From Malassezia japonica (Eukaryota > Basidiomycota > Malasseziomycetes > Malasseziales > Malasseziaceae): DNA of 64,000 nt. Made by a program: the position numbers and the translations under genes. The stretch is taken from the NCBI RefSeq assembly GCF_029542785.1, contig NC_083376.1, forward strand, positions 372,001-436,000, read 5' to 3'. The notes beneath the pieces are model-generated. The model was not told the origin of the DNA, made no database searches, and was given only the letters and a program-made list of their open reading frames with translations. This document shows positions 19,802-29,500 of the stretch, in pieces (the stretch's first letter is position 1; the number at the start of each line of letters is the position of its first letter).

Positions 19802-22340
19802 ATGCACGACAACTCGTTTGACCGAGAGGGCAAGAGCGACGACGATACCGAGCGCTCGCCCAAAAATCGCGGGCCGATGCGCCGGAACAGAGTCCATTTT
19901 GCTTGTACGTAAGGCTTGGCTTACCACCTAGGCACCGAATGTTATCGTCGGAAGCAAAAATGCAATCGCCAGATCCCATGCCAACACGTACGTACAAGAT
20001 CTGCTGACCTAGTGCATTGCGCGACGGATTCCGGACCAGTGTCGCACCTTCCAACAAAACGATGGGTCGGGCGATTTGTCCTTCCGCCTCTCTCGTCTCG
20101 AGAGCGCAATTGTGGCGGGCCTCTCGGACTGCAGCCAGCGTATTGATACGCTGCACAAGGAAGTGATGGGAAGTGATAAGAGCGCGGACCGGTCGTTGGA
20201 GGGACTGCGCCGGCGTGGAGACTCTGTCCATGCGATCCGCGAGTCCGGCTCAAGGAGTGACGATGGCAGCGAGGACAACTTTGGGGAATTCGAAGCACAC
20301 CTTAACCAAGAACCGCTGCCGGCGATGGTGCAGGCAGCTGGACAGATGCCCGGTAGTGCGCCCGTATCTTCTGCGCCTTCTTTCTGCCCTGTGGACTCGC
20401 GTGACATTCTCGACATGGAATCTGTGTCGCCAGCGATGCAAGAGAGCTTAGCAACGACCATGTACCCCCGGGAGGTGTCGAGGCGCTTGATTGAAGTGTA
20501 TCTCGACACCATCAACTTGTATCGTCATCCGATCCCGTCGAACTTGGTGTGGGAGGCGTTTGATAAGTTCTACGGGAAAGGGGGCGTGGTCGATGCGGAG
20601 CATATTACCCAATTCGGTCTGCTGGCAGCCATCTGTTCGATCGCTACGCTGTATGTCGCGGTTTCTCGGCCCGAGCTGATTCCGGAGCTGTCCAAGAATG
20701 GAGCGTACGACGAGCTCGAAGCTTCGAAGCATCTGTGCAATGCCTCGCAGATTGCATGCTTCACAGCGCAAAACATGTGCAAAGAGGATATATACACCGT
20801 CCTCACGTTTACGCTCCTCTCGCGTCTGCACTTTGTGCGCGGCCGGATTGAGCTTGCGTGGAATGCGACGGTGAACTCGGTGCGTGTTGCATTCGCACTC
20901 GGGATCCACCGCGATGGCGAGTCGCTTGGCCTGGACCCCGAAACGACCGAGCGTCGCCGGATTGTGTGGTCGTTGGTGTATCCTATGGAACGCATTAATT
21001 CGCTCGGCTTCGGCCGTCCGATGATCATCAGCGATGCCTTCTGTGACACCCGCCCTCCGCAGCTGAGCGCAAGCGAAGTTGAAGTGCCAGAGCCTCTGCG
21101 ACCGTTGTTTGCCAACGTGCGCCCTCCTAATGTGCTCTTGATCAACAATCTCCGCAGCCGCCTCGCCTACTTTATTGGTGATTTGGCGTTCGAGGTGCAG
21201 AACGTCAACAAGGTGGTGTCCTATTCGCGCATTCTGCAGATTCACGTGGCCTTTAATCACTTTGTGATGGACGAGCTGCCCTTCTACTTCCGAATCCGAC
21301 TTGGCAACGACGAGCTCGTCCAGAACACACACTGCGACAACTTCTATCCGCACATTAAGGTCCAACGCTACCAGCTCTGGCTCGACTTTAACTTCTTTAT
21401 TCTGTCACTGCACTGTCCCTACTTGGTACGCTACAACGCTCGTTCGCGCGAAAAGTATGAAACGTCCTACGAAGCATGTCTCGAGGCGGTGAAGCTCAAC
21501 CTTGCTCTCCGCCGCGAACTCCTTTACGATGACTCACTGCCCCAACGCTATCGCGACAGTATGGCCGGCTTCCGCTGGTTCAACACGGTTGTCGTTGCGG
21601 GTTTTATTCTGCTCAAAGGGCCCACGCAGAGCGATGCGGCGCTCCTGACGCAGTACATGAACGAATTTATGGAATGGCGTGCCAACCACCGTGGTATGCA
21701 GCGCAACCAAGATCTCAACAGAGAGATCGACATTGTTCGAGCCTTCCTCGAGCAATCGAAGCTATCGGCAGATGATTCCCATGGCGATCCGTCCGAGACG
21801 CCTACCAGCACCTCTTCCGATGGGGTGCATCCCAAACGTCAGCGGCTCAGCGCGACTGAAAACCGCGGTCCGTTCTCGGTGAGTTCGCTCGTTTCCGATG
21901 CTCCCCCAACGACTTCCCAACCAATGACCGAGTTTGCGGGAGTCGATGTGAATGCCTGGCGCCAACCTTCGCACTTTTTAATGCCAGGCTCAGACGCATC
22001 GACTGCAAACGAGCTTCCCTGGTCTCAACCGGGGGAGTCTGCTCGCAACTCCATGTCAGGGACGGCGGGTGCCCCTCCCAACATGCTCAACTCGATGGGC
22101 GTGGGCGGCGCATCCCACATACCTTACACCTCCCCACTCATTCCGAACGCTGCCGGTGGCGCTACGAACTTGAACAACATGTACGGCATGCCGATGATTA
22201 CCCCCAACGTTGGTCTGAATCCGCAAACCCTCATGCCGGTTTGGCCGATGAATGCGGCGGGCACAATGCCCGCAGCGAACAATATGCCGAACGATGTGCA
22301 ACGTAGCCAGGATACCCAGCAATTGCTGGACCTTTGGTAG
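19802..22340 (+). CDS. Zn2Cys6 fungal transcription factor with middle homology region
   Basis: Exons 19802-19904, 19932-19987 and 20013-22340 (introns 27 and 25 nt) give 828 residues. The binuclear cluster is split over all three exons: C35-x2-C38-x6-C45-x5-C51-x2-C54-x8-C63 (CTEC, YRRKQK, CNRQIPC, QHC, IARRIPDQC). Both introns fall inside it, and the motif is only complete after splicing, which supports the model. The middle (~220-560) fits the fungal_trans regulatory domain (ARVAFALGIHRDG-like VRVAFALGIHRDGESLGLDPE; RRRIVWSLVY-like ERRRIVWSLVYPMERI). The C-terminus is Asn/Met/Pro-rich. The target genes cannot be inferred. Confidence 0.88.
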
Positions 22341-22344
22341 AAGA

Positions 22345-23226
22345 TTATGTACTTTGTTGACTCGCTTCTGCCGCTTTGCGCTGCAGCACCTGAAGCGCTT
22401 TGGTGCGTGCGAGCAAAAGTCGCTCGGCACGATCCAACGTCAGATCAGCGTAGGGATCCGGGGGCGGGGGTTCCTGGTCGGGATGCCGCGCCCGCGCAAG
22501 GCGCCGGTCGAGCGCCTGGAGCTGCGTGCGCTTCTCACGCACCGTCTCGTCTTGGAGGTAGTGCTGCAAGGCGGCCCGTGCGACGTTGGTAATGTGATCG
22601 AAGCGCGCCGGACCCAGCAGCTGCCCGCCGTACCAGCGGCTGACGACAACCAATACATCGCTCGCGCCGAGCTCGCGAATGACACGCATAATCTTTTCGG
22701 CGCCGTACGCCTCGCCGTCGTCTTCCTGGCCGTGCTCCATCCCGAAATCGCTCGGGCCTCCGAGGCCCGTGCGTCCCGGCTTGAGCTGGAGCACGCGGTA
22801 GGCGTACATATCGTGTGTGCTCCCCCGGCGATTCGGCGCCGAGTGCTGAAACTGGGGAGGGAGCATGCCCACGGGAATCGAGGGATGCACGACGCGCGTC
22901 AGATTATCGAGCAACGCCGCAATCTTAGTCGGCGACGCAGTCGTGAGCGGATATACGTAGCCGACAAACACCGAGCTGCGGTCCTCGATGCGCGCCGCTG
23001 CACACGTCGACGGGGGCGGTAGCTGCTCCGGATCCGCGCTTTCGCCGGAGGAGGTGAGCCACATGGACAAGGATATCGACGGCTTGGCGCGCTTCGCCGG
23101 CAGCTCAACCGCATCGTGTGCTCTCTTTGCGCGCAGTGCACCACTCTCGGCGGTGTTGGTATCCTCTATCGCGTCTGTCGGCGCGTCCGACGCCCCCGCC
23201 ACTGGCTTGGGAGCATGCTCGTGCAT
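22345..23226 (-). CDS. IMPACT/YigZ (UPF0029) family protein
   Basis: This 293-residue protein carries the IMPACT N-terminal-type domain: KIAALLDNLTRVVHPSIP, DDGEAYGAEKIMRVIRELGA, and SDVLVVVSRWYGGQLLGPARF. The last contains the family's RWYGG..LG.ARF signature. A C-terminal charged helix follows (DLTLDRAERLLLARTKAL). No RWD domain is visible, so it is not a full Gcn2-regulating IMPACT/Yih1 by layout. The ATG at 23226 is used; upstream in-frame codons are GTG only. Its stop is 4 bp from the stop of the convergent Zn2Cys6 gene. Confidence 0.82.
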   Translation of the reverse strand: MHEHAPKPVAGASDAPTDAIEDTNTAESGALRAKRAHDAVELPAKRAKPSISLSMWLTSSGESADPEQLPPPSTCAAARIEDRSSVFVGYVYPLTTASPTKIAALLDNLTRVVHPSIPVGMLPPQFQHSAPNRRGSTHDMYAYRVLQLKPGRTGLGGPSDFGMEHGQEDDGEAYGAEKIMRVIRELGASDVLVVVSRWYGGQLLGPARFDHITNVARAALQHYLQDETVREKRTQLQALDRRLARARHPDQEPPPPDPYADLTLDRAERLLLARTKALQVLQRKAAEASQQST

Positions 23227-23235
23227 CGCGAGAAG

Positions 23236-23241
23236 CACGTG
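23236..23241. promoter_or_regulatory. CACGTG box between IMPACT and FUN14 genes
   Basis: The sequence AGCACGTGCC lies in the 64-bp gap between divergent starts 23226 and 23291. Confidence 0.4.
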
Positions 23242-23290
23242 CCATTACGTCACGCGTCGCACAGACCCTCGGGCCCGCGCTTGCCTTACC

Positions 23291-23923
23291 ATGTCGATGT
23301 CGATGCTCTTCCCCCGCGTGCGCCTGGGTGCGCAGACTACGCTGCGCAGTGTCGCGCCTGCGCGTCTGAGCGTGCGCCCCGCTGTTCGTGCGTACCGCAC
23401 GCAGGCGGCTACCATGCCTGTGCAGAGTGGCCGCTTCATTGCGTCGGCTGGCCTCATGGCCGGCACCTCGGCGCTGCTGGCCGGTGCGTACACCTGGAGC
23501 ATGCAGCCCGTTGCGTGCGAGGCACGTATCCAGAACCCGCCTCTGCCTGAGCCAAAGACCAAGGAGGAGGCCAAGAGCATCGTGAACCTGTACGAGCTCT
23601 CGTTTGGCACCGTGTGCGGCCTGTGCGCCGGTATCTTTATCAAGAAGGGTCTGAAGCTTGTCGCGATTCTGCTGGGTGGTACCTATGTACTTCTGCAGTA
23701 CCTCGCCTCGCGCAGCTTTATCAAGGTGAACTGGTCGAGCATCGAGTCGGTGTACAACTCGTCGCTGAACGGCCTCGCGGGACCCGCCGATGCAGCCAGC
23801 GGCAAGGCGCAAAACTACCCCCTGGTGCGCATCTGGCGCCGCACGGTCAACTTCCTCACGGCCGACTTCCAGCAGCGCGCGACGTTCATCGCCGGTCTCG
23901 TCCTGGGTCTCCGCCTGGGATAA
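23291..23923 (+). CDS. FUN14 domain mitochondrial membrane protein
   Basis: This is a 210-residue protein with a basic presequence (FPRVRLGAQTTLRSVAPARL), a first hydrophobic segment (ASAGLMAGTSALLAGAY), and a FUN14 core. The core is ELSFGTVCGLCAGIFIKKG followed by LKLVAILLGGTYVLLQYLAS, with a C-terminal hydrophobic stretch ATFIAGLVLGLRLG. FUN14 proteins lie in the outer mitochondrial membrane; the animal member FUNDC1 is a mitophagy receptor. I see no clear LC3-interacting YxxL motif in the N-terminus, so a mitophagy role is not supported by sequence alone. Confidence 0.85.
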   Translation: MSMSMLFPRVRLGAQTTLRSVAPARLSVRPAVRAYRTQAATMPVQSGRFIASAGLMAGTSALLAGAYTWSMQPVACEARIQNPPLPEPKTKEEAKSIVNLYELSFGTVCGLCAGIFIKKGLKLVAILLGGTYVLLQYLASRSFIKVNWSSIESVYNSSLNGLAGPADAASGKAQNYPLVRIWRRTVNFLTADFQQRATFIAGLVLGLRLG

Positions 23924-23940
23924 ATAGAATACAGTAGCTA

Positions 23941-24410
23941 CTAGAGTCGCGTAATTGCCTTGGAGTCGAGGGGCAAGCCGGTCTGGGGGTCGATGTTGTT
24001 CTTTTTCAGCAGCGCACGGTGCCGCCGCAAGCGCGCCTCGTCAAACGTCTGTGTGAGTAGAGCGACGTACAATGCCTTGCTGCTGCATCATCTGGTGCAC
24101 CTCTTGCATCCCTGCTTCGTCGAGGCCGGCGCGCGAGTCGCCGTCGCGGATGTTGGCCTCGATATCAAAGAGCGAGCTCGAGAGCCCCACATTTGCCGCC
24201 GTGTTCCAGTCAAACACTTGGAGGGGGGCATAGGAGCCGAGCCACCGCGGCGAGATCCGCGCTAGCCCCGTGCGCAGCGACTCTTGCGACGACGGGGACA
24301 AGAGCGAGACGATGCGCTCACGCTGCCAGTACGCCACTATATCAGACAAGGCACATACCAATTAGGACGCAGAGCAACACAAAGCACGCTACCGACGAGT
24401 ACAGATACAT
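23941..24410 (-). CDS. DUF2015 family membrane-anchored protein
   Basis: Splicing out 24337-24358 and 24049-24070 (22 nt each) gives 141 residues. The first exon encodes a signal-anchor (MYLYSSVACFVLLCVLIVAY). The body has SSSLFDIEANIRDGDSRAGLDEAG, the FDL..N...GDSRAGLD core of the fungal DUF2015 family, then FDEARLRRHRALLKKNNID. The function of the family is unknown. The model is supported because both joins preserve frame and complete the family pattern. Confidence 0.75.
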
Positions 24411-24447
24411 GGTGCGCCACCCGTCGTGGGGTGCCGAAACCTCCACA

Positions 24448-25613
24448 TTACGCCATGCGGCTGTCGACGGCGGTCGGATCGTCGCCGGCGGCCTCGACGA
24501 CGTGGCGGATAATGCGCTGGCGGTCGTGTGCGCCGCTGGGTGAGTAGAGACACGTACTTGTGAGGTCCCATGGTATGGAGCGTGACAAGGTTGCCGCCGA
24601 GACCCCGCGCCATAGCAAACGTCGTAGGATGCGCCTGCATATACTTTTCGAGGAACGCCGTCCCTTGGTCGAGGTCGCCGCGATAGAATGCGTCGACTGC
24701 GGCCGCATTGGCAAGCGACTGGTCGGCGTCGTCCGCGTACGCGTCGAGGACGTGGGTATGCGGCTCACGCACGAGGCGCGCGAGCGCCGCGTGGCCGTCG
24801 TACGCGTTTTTCGGCGCGTGGGACGCCGCGGCGACGAGCTCGTCGGCGGACGCGAGGCAGCCCATCTGTATATAGATACGTGCGAGGGTCAGCGCTGTCA
24901 GCGCGTCGCTCTCCACCAGCGGGCGGGGGAGGCGCTCAGACAGCGCGTCGGCGACCGATGCGGCCGCGTCGTATGCCTCGATCTCGGCGAGTGCCGACGC
25001 AAGAAGGAGGCCGACACGGACTCTGCGCCCGTTCCACACTGCGCTGTCGTGCGCAGCGGCGCGCTGGCAGTGTGCGTACCGCGCCCAGAGCATCTCGATG
25101 CCCCGCCGCTGCTGGCCGCAGGCAAAATAGGCTTGCGCGTAGAGCACCGTCAGTGCAAACGGCAGCTGCACCGTCAGCGGCTGCCCGTCGCCGTCGATCG
25201 ACGCGTCGAGCACATGCCACACGCCCGTCATCTCCTTCTGCACGAGCGTAAAGAGGCGCAGTTTCCACAGCGCCGTCCAGCGCAGGTGCCACCATGCCAA
25301 GAGGTGTTCGAGATCCGCTTCGTTCACTTCGCCTTTCTCCGCCTGGATGCACTCGGCAGCCACCACCGCGACGCGGCGCCAGTGGTCCGCGTGGATCGCC
25401 TCGGCCGCCGCCTCCGCCGGCGCCGCGGATCCCCGTGGGAGCGCCTCGCTTCGCGTCCGTTTGTAGCTCGGCACATGGCGTGCGAGGAGCGCATTCAATG
25501 TATCCGACTGCATTAGCTAGCGCACGTACCGGCGGCAACTCGTCCAAGAGCGCCGCATGCTGCAGTGCGCGCACGGCCGGAGCGGCGGCCATCACGTCGC
25601 GCGACAAAAACAT
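24448..25613 (-). CDS. TRAPP complex subunit 12-like TPR protein
   Basis: Exons 25613-25530, 25507-24558 and 24535-24448 (two 22-nt introns) give 373 residues. The segments WTALWKLRLFTLVQKEM, VQLPFALTVLYAQAYFACG, SLANAAAVDAFYRGDLDQGT and GLGGNLVTLHTMG align in order with the TPR half of TRAPPC12, ending in a helical QRIIRHVVEAAGDDP. TRAPPC12 belongs to TRAPPIII, a tether and Rab GEF in ER-Golgi and autophagy traffic. It lacks the long disordered N-terminal part of the animal protein. Confidence 0.72.
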
Positions 25614-25653
25614 AAATCCTCGATAGCAAGCTATGGTATCTAGTGCGTCGTGA

Positions 25654-26385
25654 TCACGAGGGCATGTCGACGCGCGCGCGTTTGGCCGTGTGCGCCGCGT
25701 CTGGGGCGTTGTTATTCGGCTCCAGGGTGGTATCGTCGTGTCGGTAGTGCGGCGTGTGCGCCGCGGCATGGGCGCCGTCGGCCGCAGCGGGCGACGGGCG
25801 TACTGGGTGCGATGGCGCCGCCGTCGGCGACGCACGTACTGGGTGCGCTGCTGCGTGGTCGTTGGATGTGCTGGCTTCAAAGAGGTGTCCGTGGCTCGGC
25901 GCGGGTGGCGCCGTCCGTGCCGCCCCCCCCTCGCTCTCCCACGCCGGCGGCTCGCGCTTGGCCGGCACGCTCTGTGCCTGAGCCGGGCGTGCGCCGGGTA
26001 TATTCTGCGTAGGCGCATGCCCCGGCTCAGGCGCCTGGCTCGGCGAGCCCTTGGCGGTGCCCAGGCGGCTCCAAAAGTCGGCGTACGTTGCCGATTCGGC
26101 ATTTTCCTGCCCCCGCTCCACCGACGGCGAGGAATTCAGGCCGCCCATCGCACCCACCCGTGCTTCGTGCGCCTTGCGGTCCTGGGGCGTCTTGGGCGCA
26201 TTGCGCTGGCGCCGATAGTACAAATTTTCGACCTCGGACAGCGACTGCCGCGTCCACCCGTTTTCGATCTTGAATAGCGCGTACTGCAGCCGCATAGACA
26301 GCATGTTTTTCCAGCCCAGCGCACGCTGGCGCTCGGCGTGCGCCTGGCGCTTGGACTTCCCCCCCGGCGGCGTCTCGTGGGACAT
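25654..26385 (-). CDS. Uncharacterised protein with short conserved helix; possible Whi5/Nrm1-like repressor
   Basis: This is a 243-residue protein. Only residues ~25-55 look structured: NMLSMRLQYALFKIENGWTR followed by SLSEVENLYYRRQRN. A basic start precedes it (GGKSKRQAHAERQRALGW), and a Pro/Ala/His-rich disordered tail follows. The RLQ.A.FK pattern resembles the short GTB motif of Whi5/Nrm1 G1/S repressors, but the match is too short for a firm call. The ATG at 26385 is used. Two CACGTG boxes lie between it and the divergent myosin V gene. Confidence 0.55.
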   Translation of the reverse strand: MSHETPPGGKSKRQAHAERQRALGWKNMLSMRLQYALFKIENGWTRQSLSEVENLYYRRQRNAPKTPQDRKAHEARVGAMGGLNSSPSVERGQENAESATYADFWSRLGTAKGSPSQAPEPGHAPTQNIPGARPAQAQSVPAKREPPAWESEGGAARTAPPAPSHGHLFEASTSNDHAAAHPVRASPTAAPSHPVRPSPAAADGAHAAAHTPHYRHDDTTLEPNNNAPDAAHTAKRARVDMPS

Positions 26386-26422
26386 GCGGTTCAGAGGAGC
26401 CTTCTCCACACACGACGCGGTA

Positions 26423-26441
26423 TCACGTGCTGGTCACGTGG
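26423..26441. promoter_or_regulatory. Tandem CACGTG boxes upstream of myosin V
   Basis: TCACGTGC (26423-26430) and GTCACGTGG (26433-26441) are spaced about one helical turn apart in the divergent promoter between starts 26385 and 26555. Confidence 0.45.
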
Positions 26442-26554
26442 ATATGCAGGGGATGGGAGGGCGTCGCCCCTAGCGGTCCCTGCGAGGTGCGTCTTTTGTT
26501 CCGCGACTCGCCTGTGCTGGACCGCAGGTGTATCGAGAGACCTACACTGCGGCT

Positions 26555-29500
26555 ATGGCGGTGCCTACTTCCAAGCCGCTCGACGCATACGTGTCCGGGA
26601 GCAAGGCATGGTTCCCCGATGCGACCGCTGGGTGGGTCAGCGCGACACAGTCGGCTGACCCGGTGCTGGATGCGTCCGGGAATGTCACGCTGACCTTTGT
26701 TCTGGACGAGTCTGGGGAGGAGCAGGTGGTGAATGTGACGGCCGCTGCGCTTGAAAAGAGCGGAGTGGATGCGCTCCCTCCCCTCCGCAACCCTCCTTTG
26801 CTAGAGGCGGCCGACGATCTGACGAGTTTGAGTCACCTGAACGAGGCGTCGGTGTTGCACACGATTCTGAACCGTTACCAGCAGCGCACGATCTACACCT
26901 ACTCGGGTATCGTGCTGATCGCTGTGAATCCTTTCTTTAACCTGAATCTGTACAGTCCCGAGATTATCCAGGCGTACGCCGGGCGCCGGAAAGGCGAGCT
27001 CGAGCCCCACCTGTTCGCCGTCGCCGAGGACGCGTACCGCTGCATGATCCGCGACAGGAAGAACCAGACGATCGTGGTCAGCGGCGAGAGCGGTGCCGGC
27101 AAGACCATGTCGGCCAAGTACATCATGCGCTACTTTGCCACGGTCGAGGACCCCGAGCGTCCACAGGCGCGCCGCGCGTCCAAGGATTCCGGCGGGATGA
27201 GCGCAACAGAGATGGCGATTCTCGCGACAAACCCGATCATGGAGGCGTTTGGTAACGCCAAGACGACGCGCAACGACAACTCGTCGCGTTTCGGCAAATA
27301 CCTCGAGATCATCTTTGACCAGAACCAAGAGATTGCCGGCGCGCGCATGCGCACCTATCTCCTGGAGCGCTCGCGTCTCGTGTATCAGCCCGAGGTGGAA
27401 CGCAACTACCACATCTTTTATCAGCTGTGTGCCGGCGCCTCGGACGAACTCAAGACGGCGCTGCGCATCGGCCCAGCCTCCTCGTTCAACTACCTGAACC
27501 AGGGTGGCGAGGCGAATCTCGCGATCCAGGGCGTGGACGATGCGGAAGAGTTTGCTGCTACGCAAAAGGCCCTCGGCACGGTCGGCATGGACGCCGCCGC
27601 GCAGGCGCACATCTTCCAGCTGCTTGCTGCGCTGCTGCACCTCGGCAACATTGCGGTGAGCGCGACGCGCAACGACGCCAACATTGCGCCGGAAGACGAG
27701 AGCCTGGTCTTTGCCGCGCAGCTCCTCGGCATTGACGCGGCCGAGCTGCGCAAATGGACGCTGAAGCGCCAGATGCAGATGCGTGGCGAAAAGATCGTGT
27801 CGAACCTGTCGCAGGCGCAGGCCGTCGCCGTGCGCGACTCGGTCGCGAAGTACGTGTACACGTGCCTCTTTGACTGGCTCGTGGTGCAGATGAACAAGTC
27901 GCTCGCGCCTGCCGAGGCGCTCGCGCACGAGTCGATGATCGGTGTGCTGGACATTTACGGCTTCGAGTGCTTCAAGGTGAACTCGTACGAGCAGTTCTGC
28001 ATCAACTATGCGAATGAGCGCCTGCAGCACGAGTTCAACCGCCACGTCTTTAAGCTCGAGCAGGAGGAGTACGTCGCCGAGCAGATCCCGTGGGAGTTTA
28101 TCAGCTTCTCGGACAACCAGCCGTGCATCGACATGATCCAGAGCAAGTTTGGTATGCTGTCGCTCCTCGACGAGGAGTCGCGTCTGCCGTCCGGCACGGA
28201 CAGCGGCTTTTTGCAAAAGGTCTACACGCAGCTCCAGAGCAAGAAGGAGTTTGAGCCGTTCCTGGCCAAGCCGCGTTTCGGCGCGCAGTCCGCGTTTACG
28301 GTGCGCCACTACGCGCTGGACGTCACCTACGAGGTCGAGGGCTTCAACGAGAAGAACAAGGACACAGTGCCGGACGAGCTCCTCGCGCTCCTCTCGGGCT
28401 CCAGCAACGCGTTCCTGAGCCAGGTGCTCGCGAGCCGCGCCGACGACGCGGCTGCTGCGCCGGCCCCGGCAGCGGCCGCGCCAGGCCGCAAGGCCGCGCC
28501 GCCGGCCAAGAAGCCGACGCTCGGCTCGCAGTTCAAGTCGTCGCTCGGCGCACTGATGGACACGATCAACAGCACCGAAGTGCACTACATCCGTTGCATC
28601 AAGCCGAACGACGTCAAGGTCGCGTGGGAGGTCGAGCCGCAAAACGTCCTCGGCCAGCTGCGTGCGTGCGGTGTCTTGGAGACGATCCGCATCAGCTGTG
28701 CGGGCTACCCGTCGCGCTGGACGTTTGCCGACTTTGTCGAACGCTACTACCTCGTGACGCACTCCAAGCACTGGGACATGAGCTCGATGGAAAAGGTCGC
28801 AGACCTCGCGAAGCACATCCTCTCGACGACGCTCGAGCCGGCCATGTACCACGTCGGTCTCACCAAGATCTTTTTCCGCGCAGGCGTCCTTGCGTCGTTT
28901 GAGCAGATGCGCCGCAACGTGCTCAACAACCGCACGCGCCAGATCCAGACGGCGTGGCGCCGGCACAGCGCGCAGCAGCGCTACACGACGCTGCAACGCG
29001 GCGTGAGCGAGCTGCAGAACCACGGCCGCCGCGTCCTCGCGCAGCGCCGCTACACCGCGGCGCGCAACGAGCGTGCGGCGCTCTTGCTGCAGACGGTGCT
29101 GCGTGCGCGCGTGCACCGCCAGCGCTTCCTTAGCATGCGCCACGCCGTGACGGCGCTCCAGACGGCGGTGCGTGCGAAGCAGGCGCGGGTGCGCGCCATC
29201 GAGACGCAGCAGGCGAACGATGCCATCGGCCTGCAGCGCCTGATCCGTGGTGCACTTGTGCGCCGAGCGCTGGGCCAGCGCCGCAAGCATGTCACGACGA
29301 TCCAGTCGCTGTACCGCCGCCGCCTGGCGCGCCGCGAGCTGCAGTCGCGCCGCACCGATGCGCGCAGCGCGACGCACCTCAAAGAGGTGTCGTACCGCCT
29401 CGAGAACAAGGTCGTGGACCTCACGCAGAGCCTGCAGTCGCGCACGAAGGAGAACCGCGAGCTGCGTGCGACGCTCCAGGACCTCGAGAGCCAGCTGTCC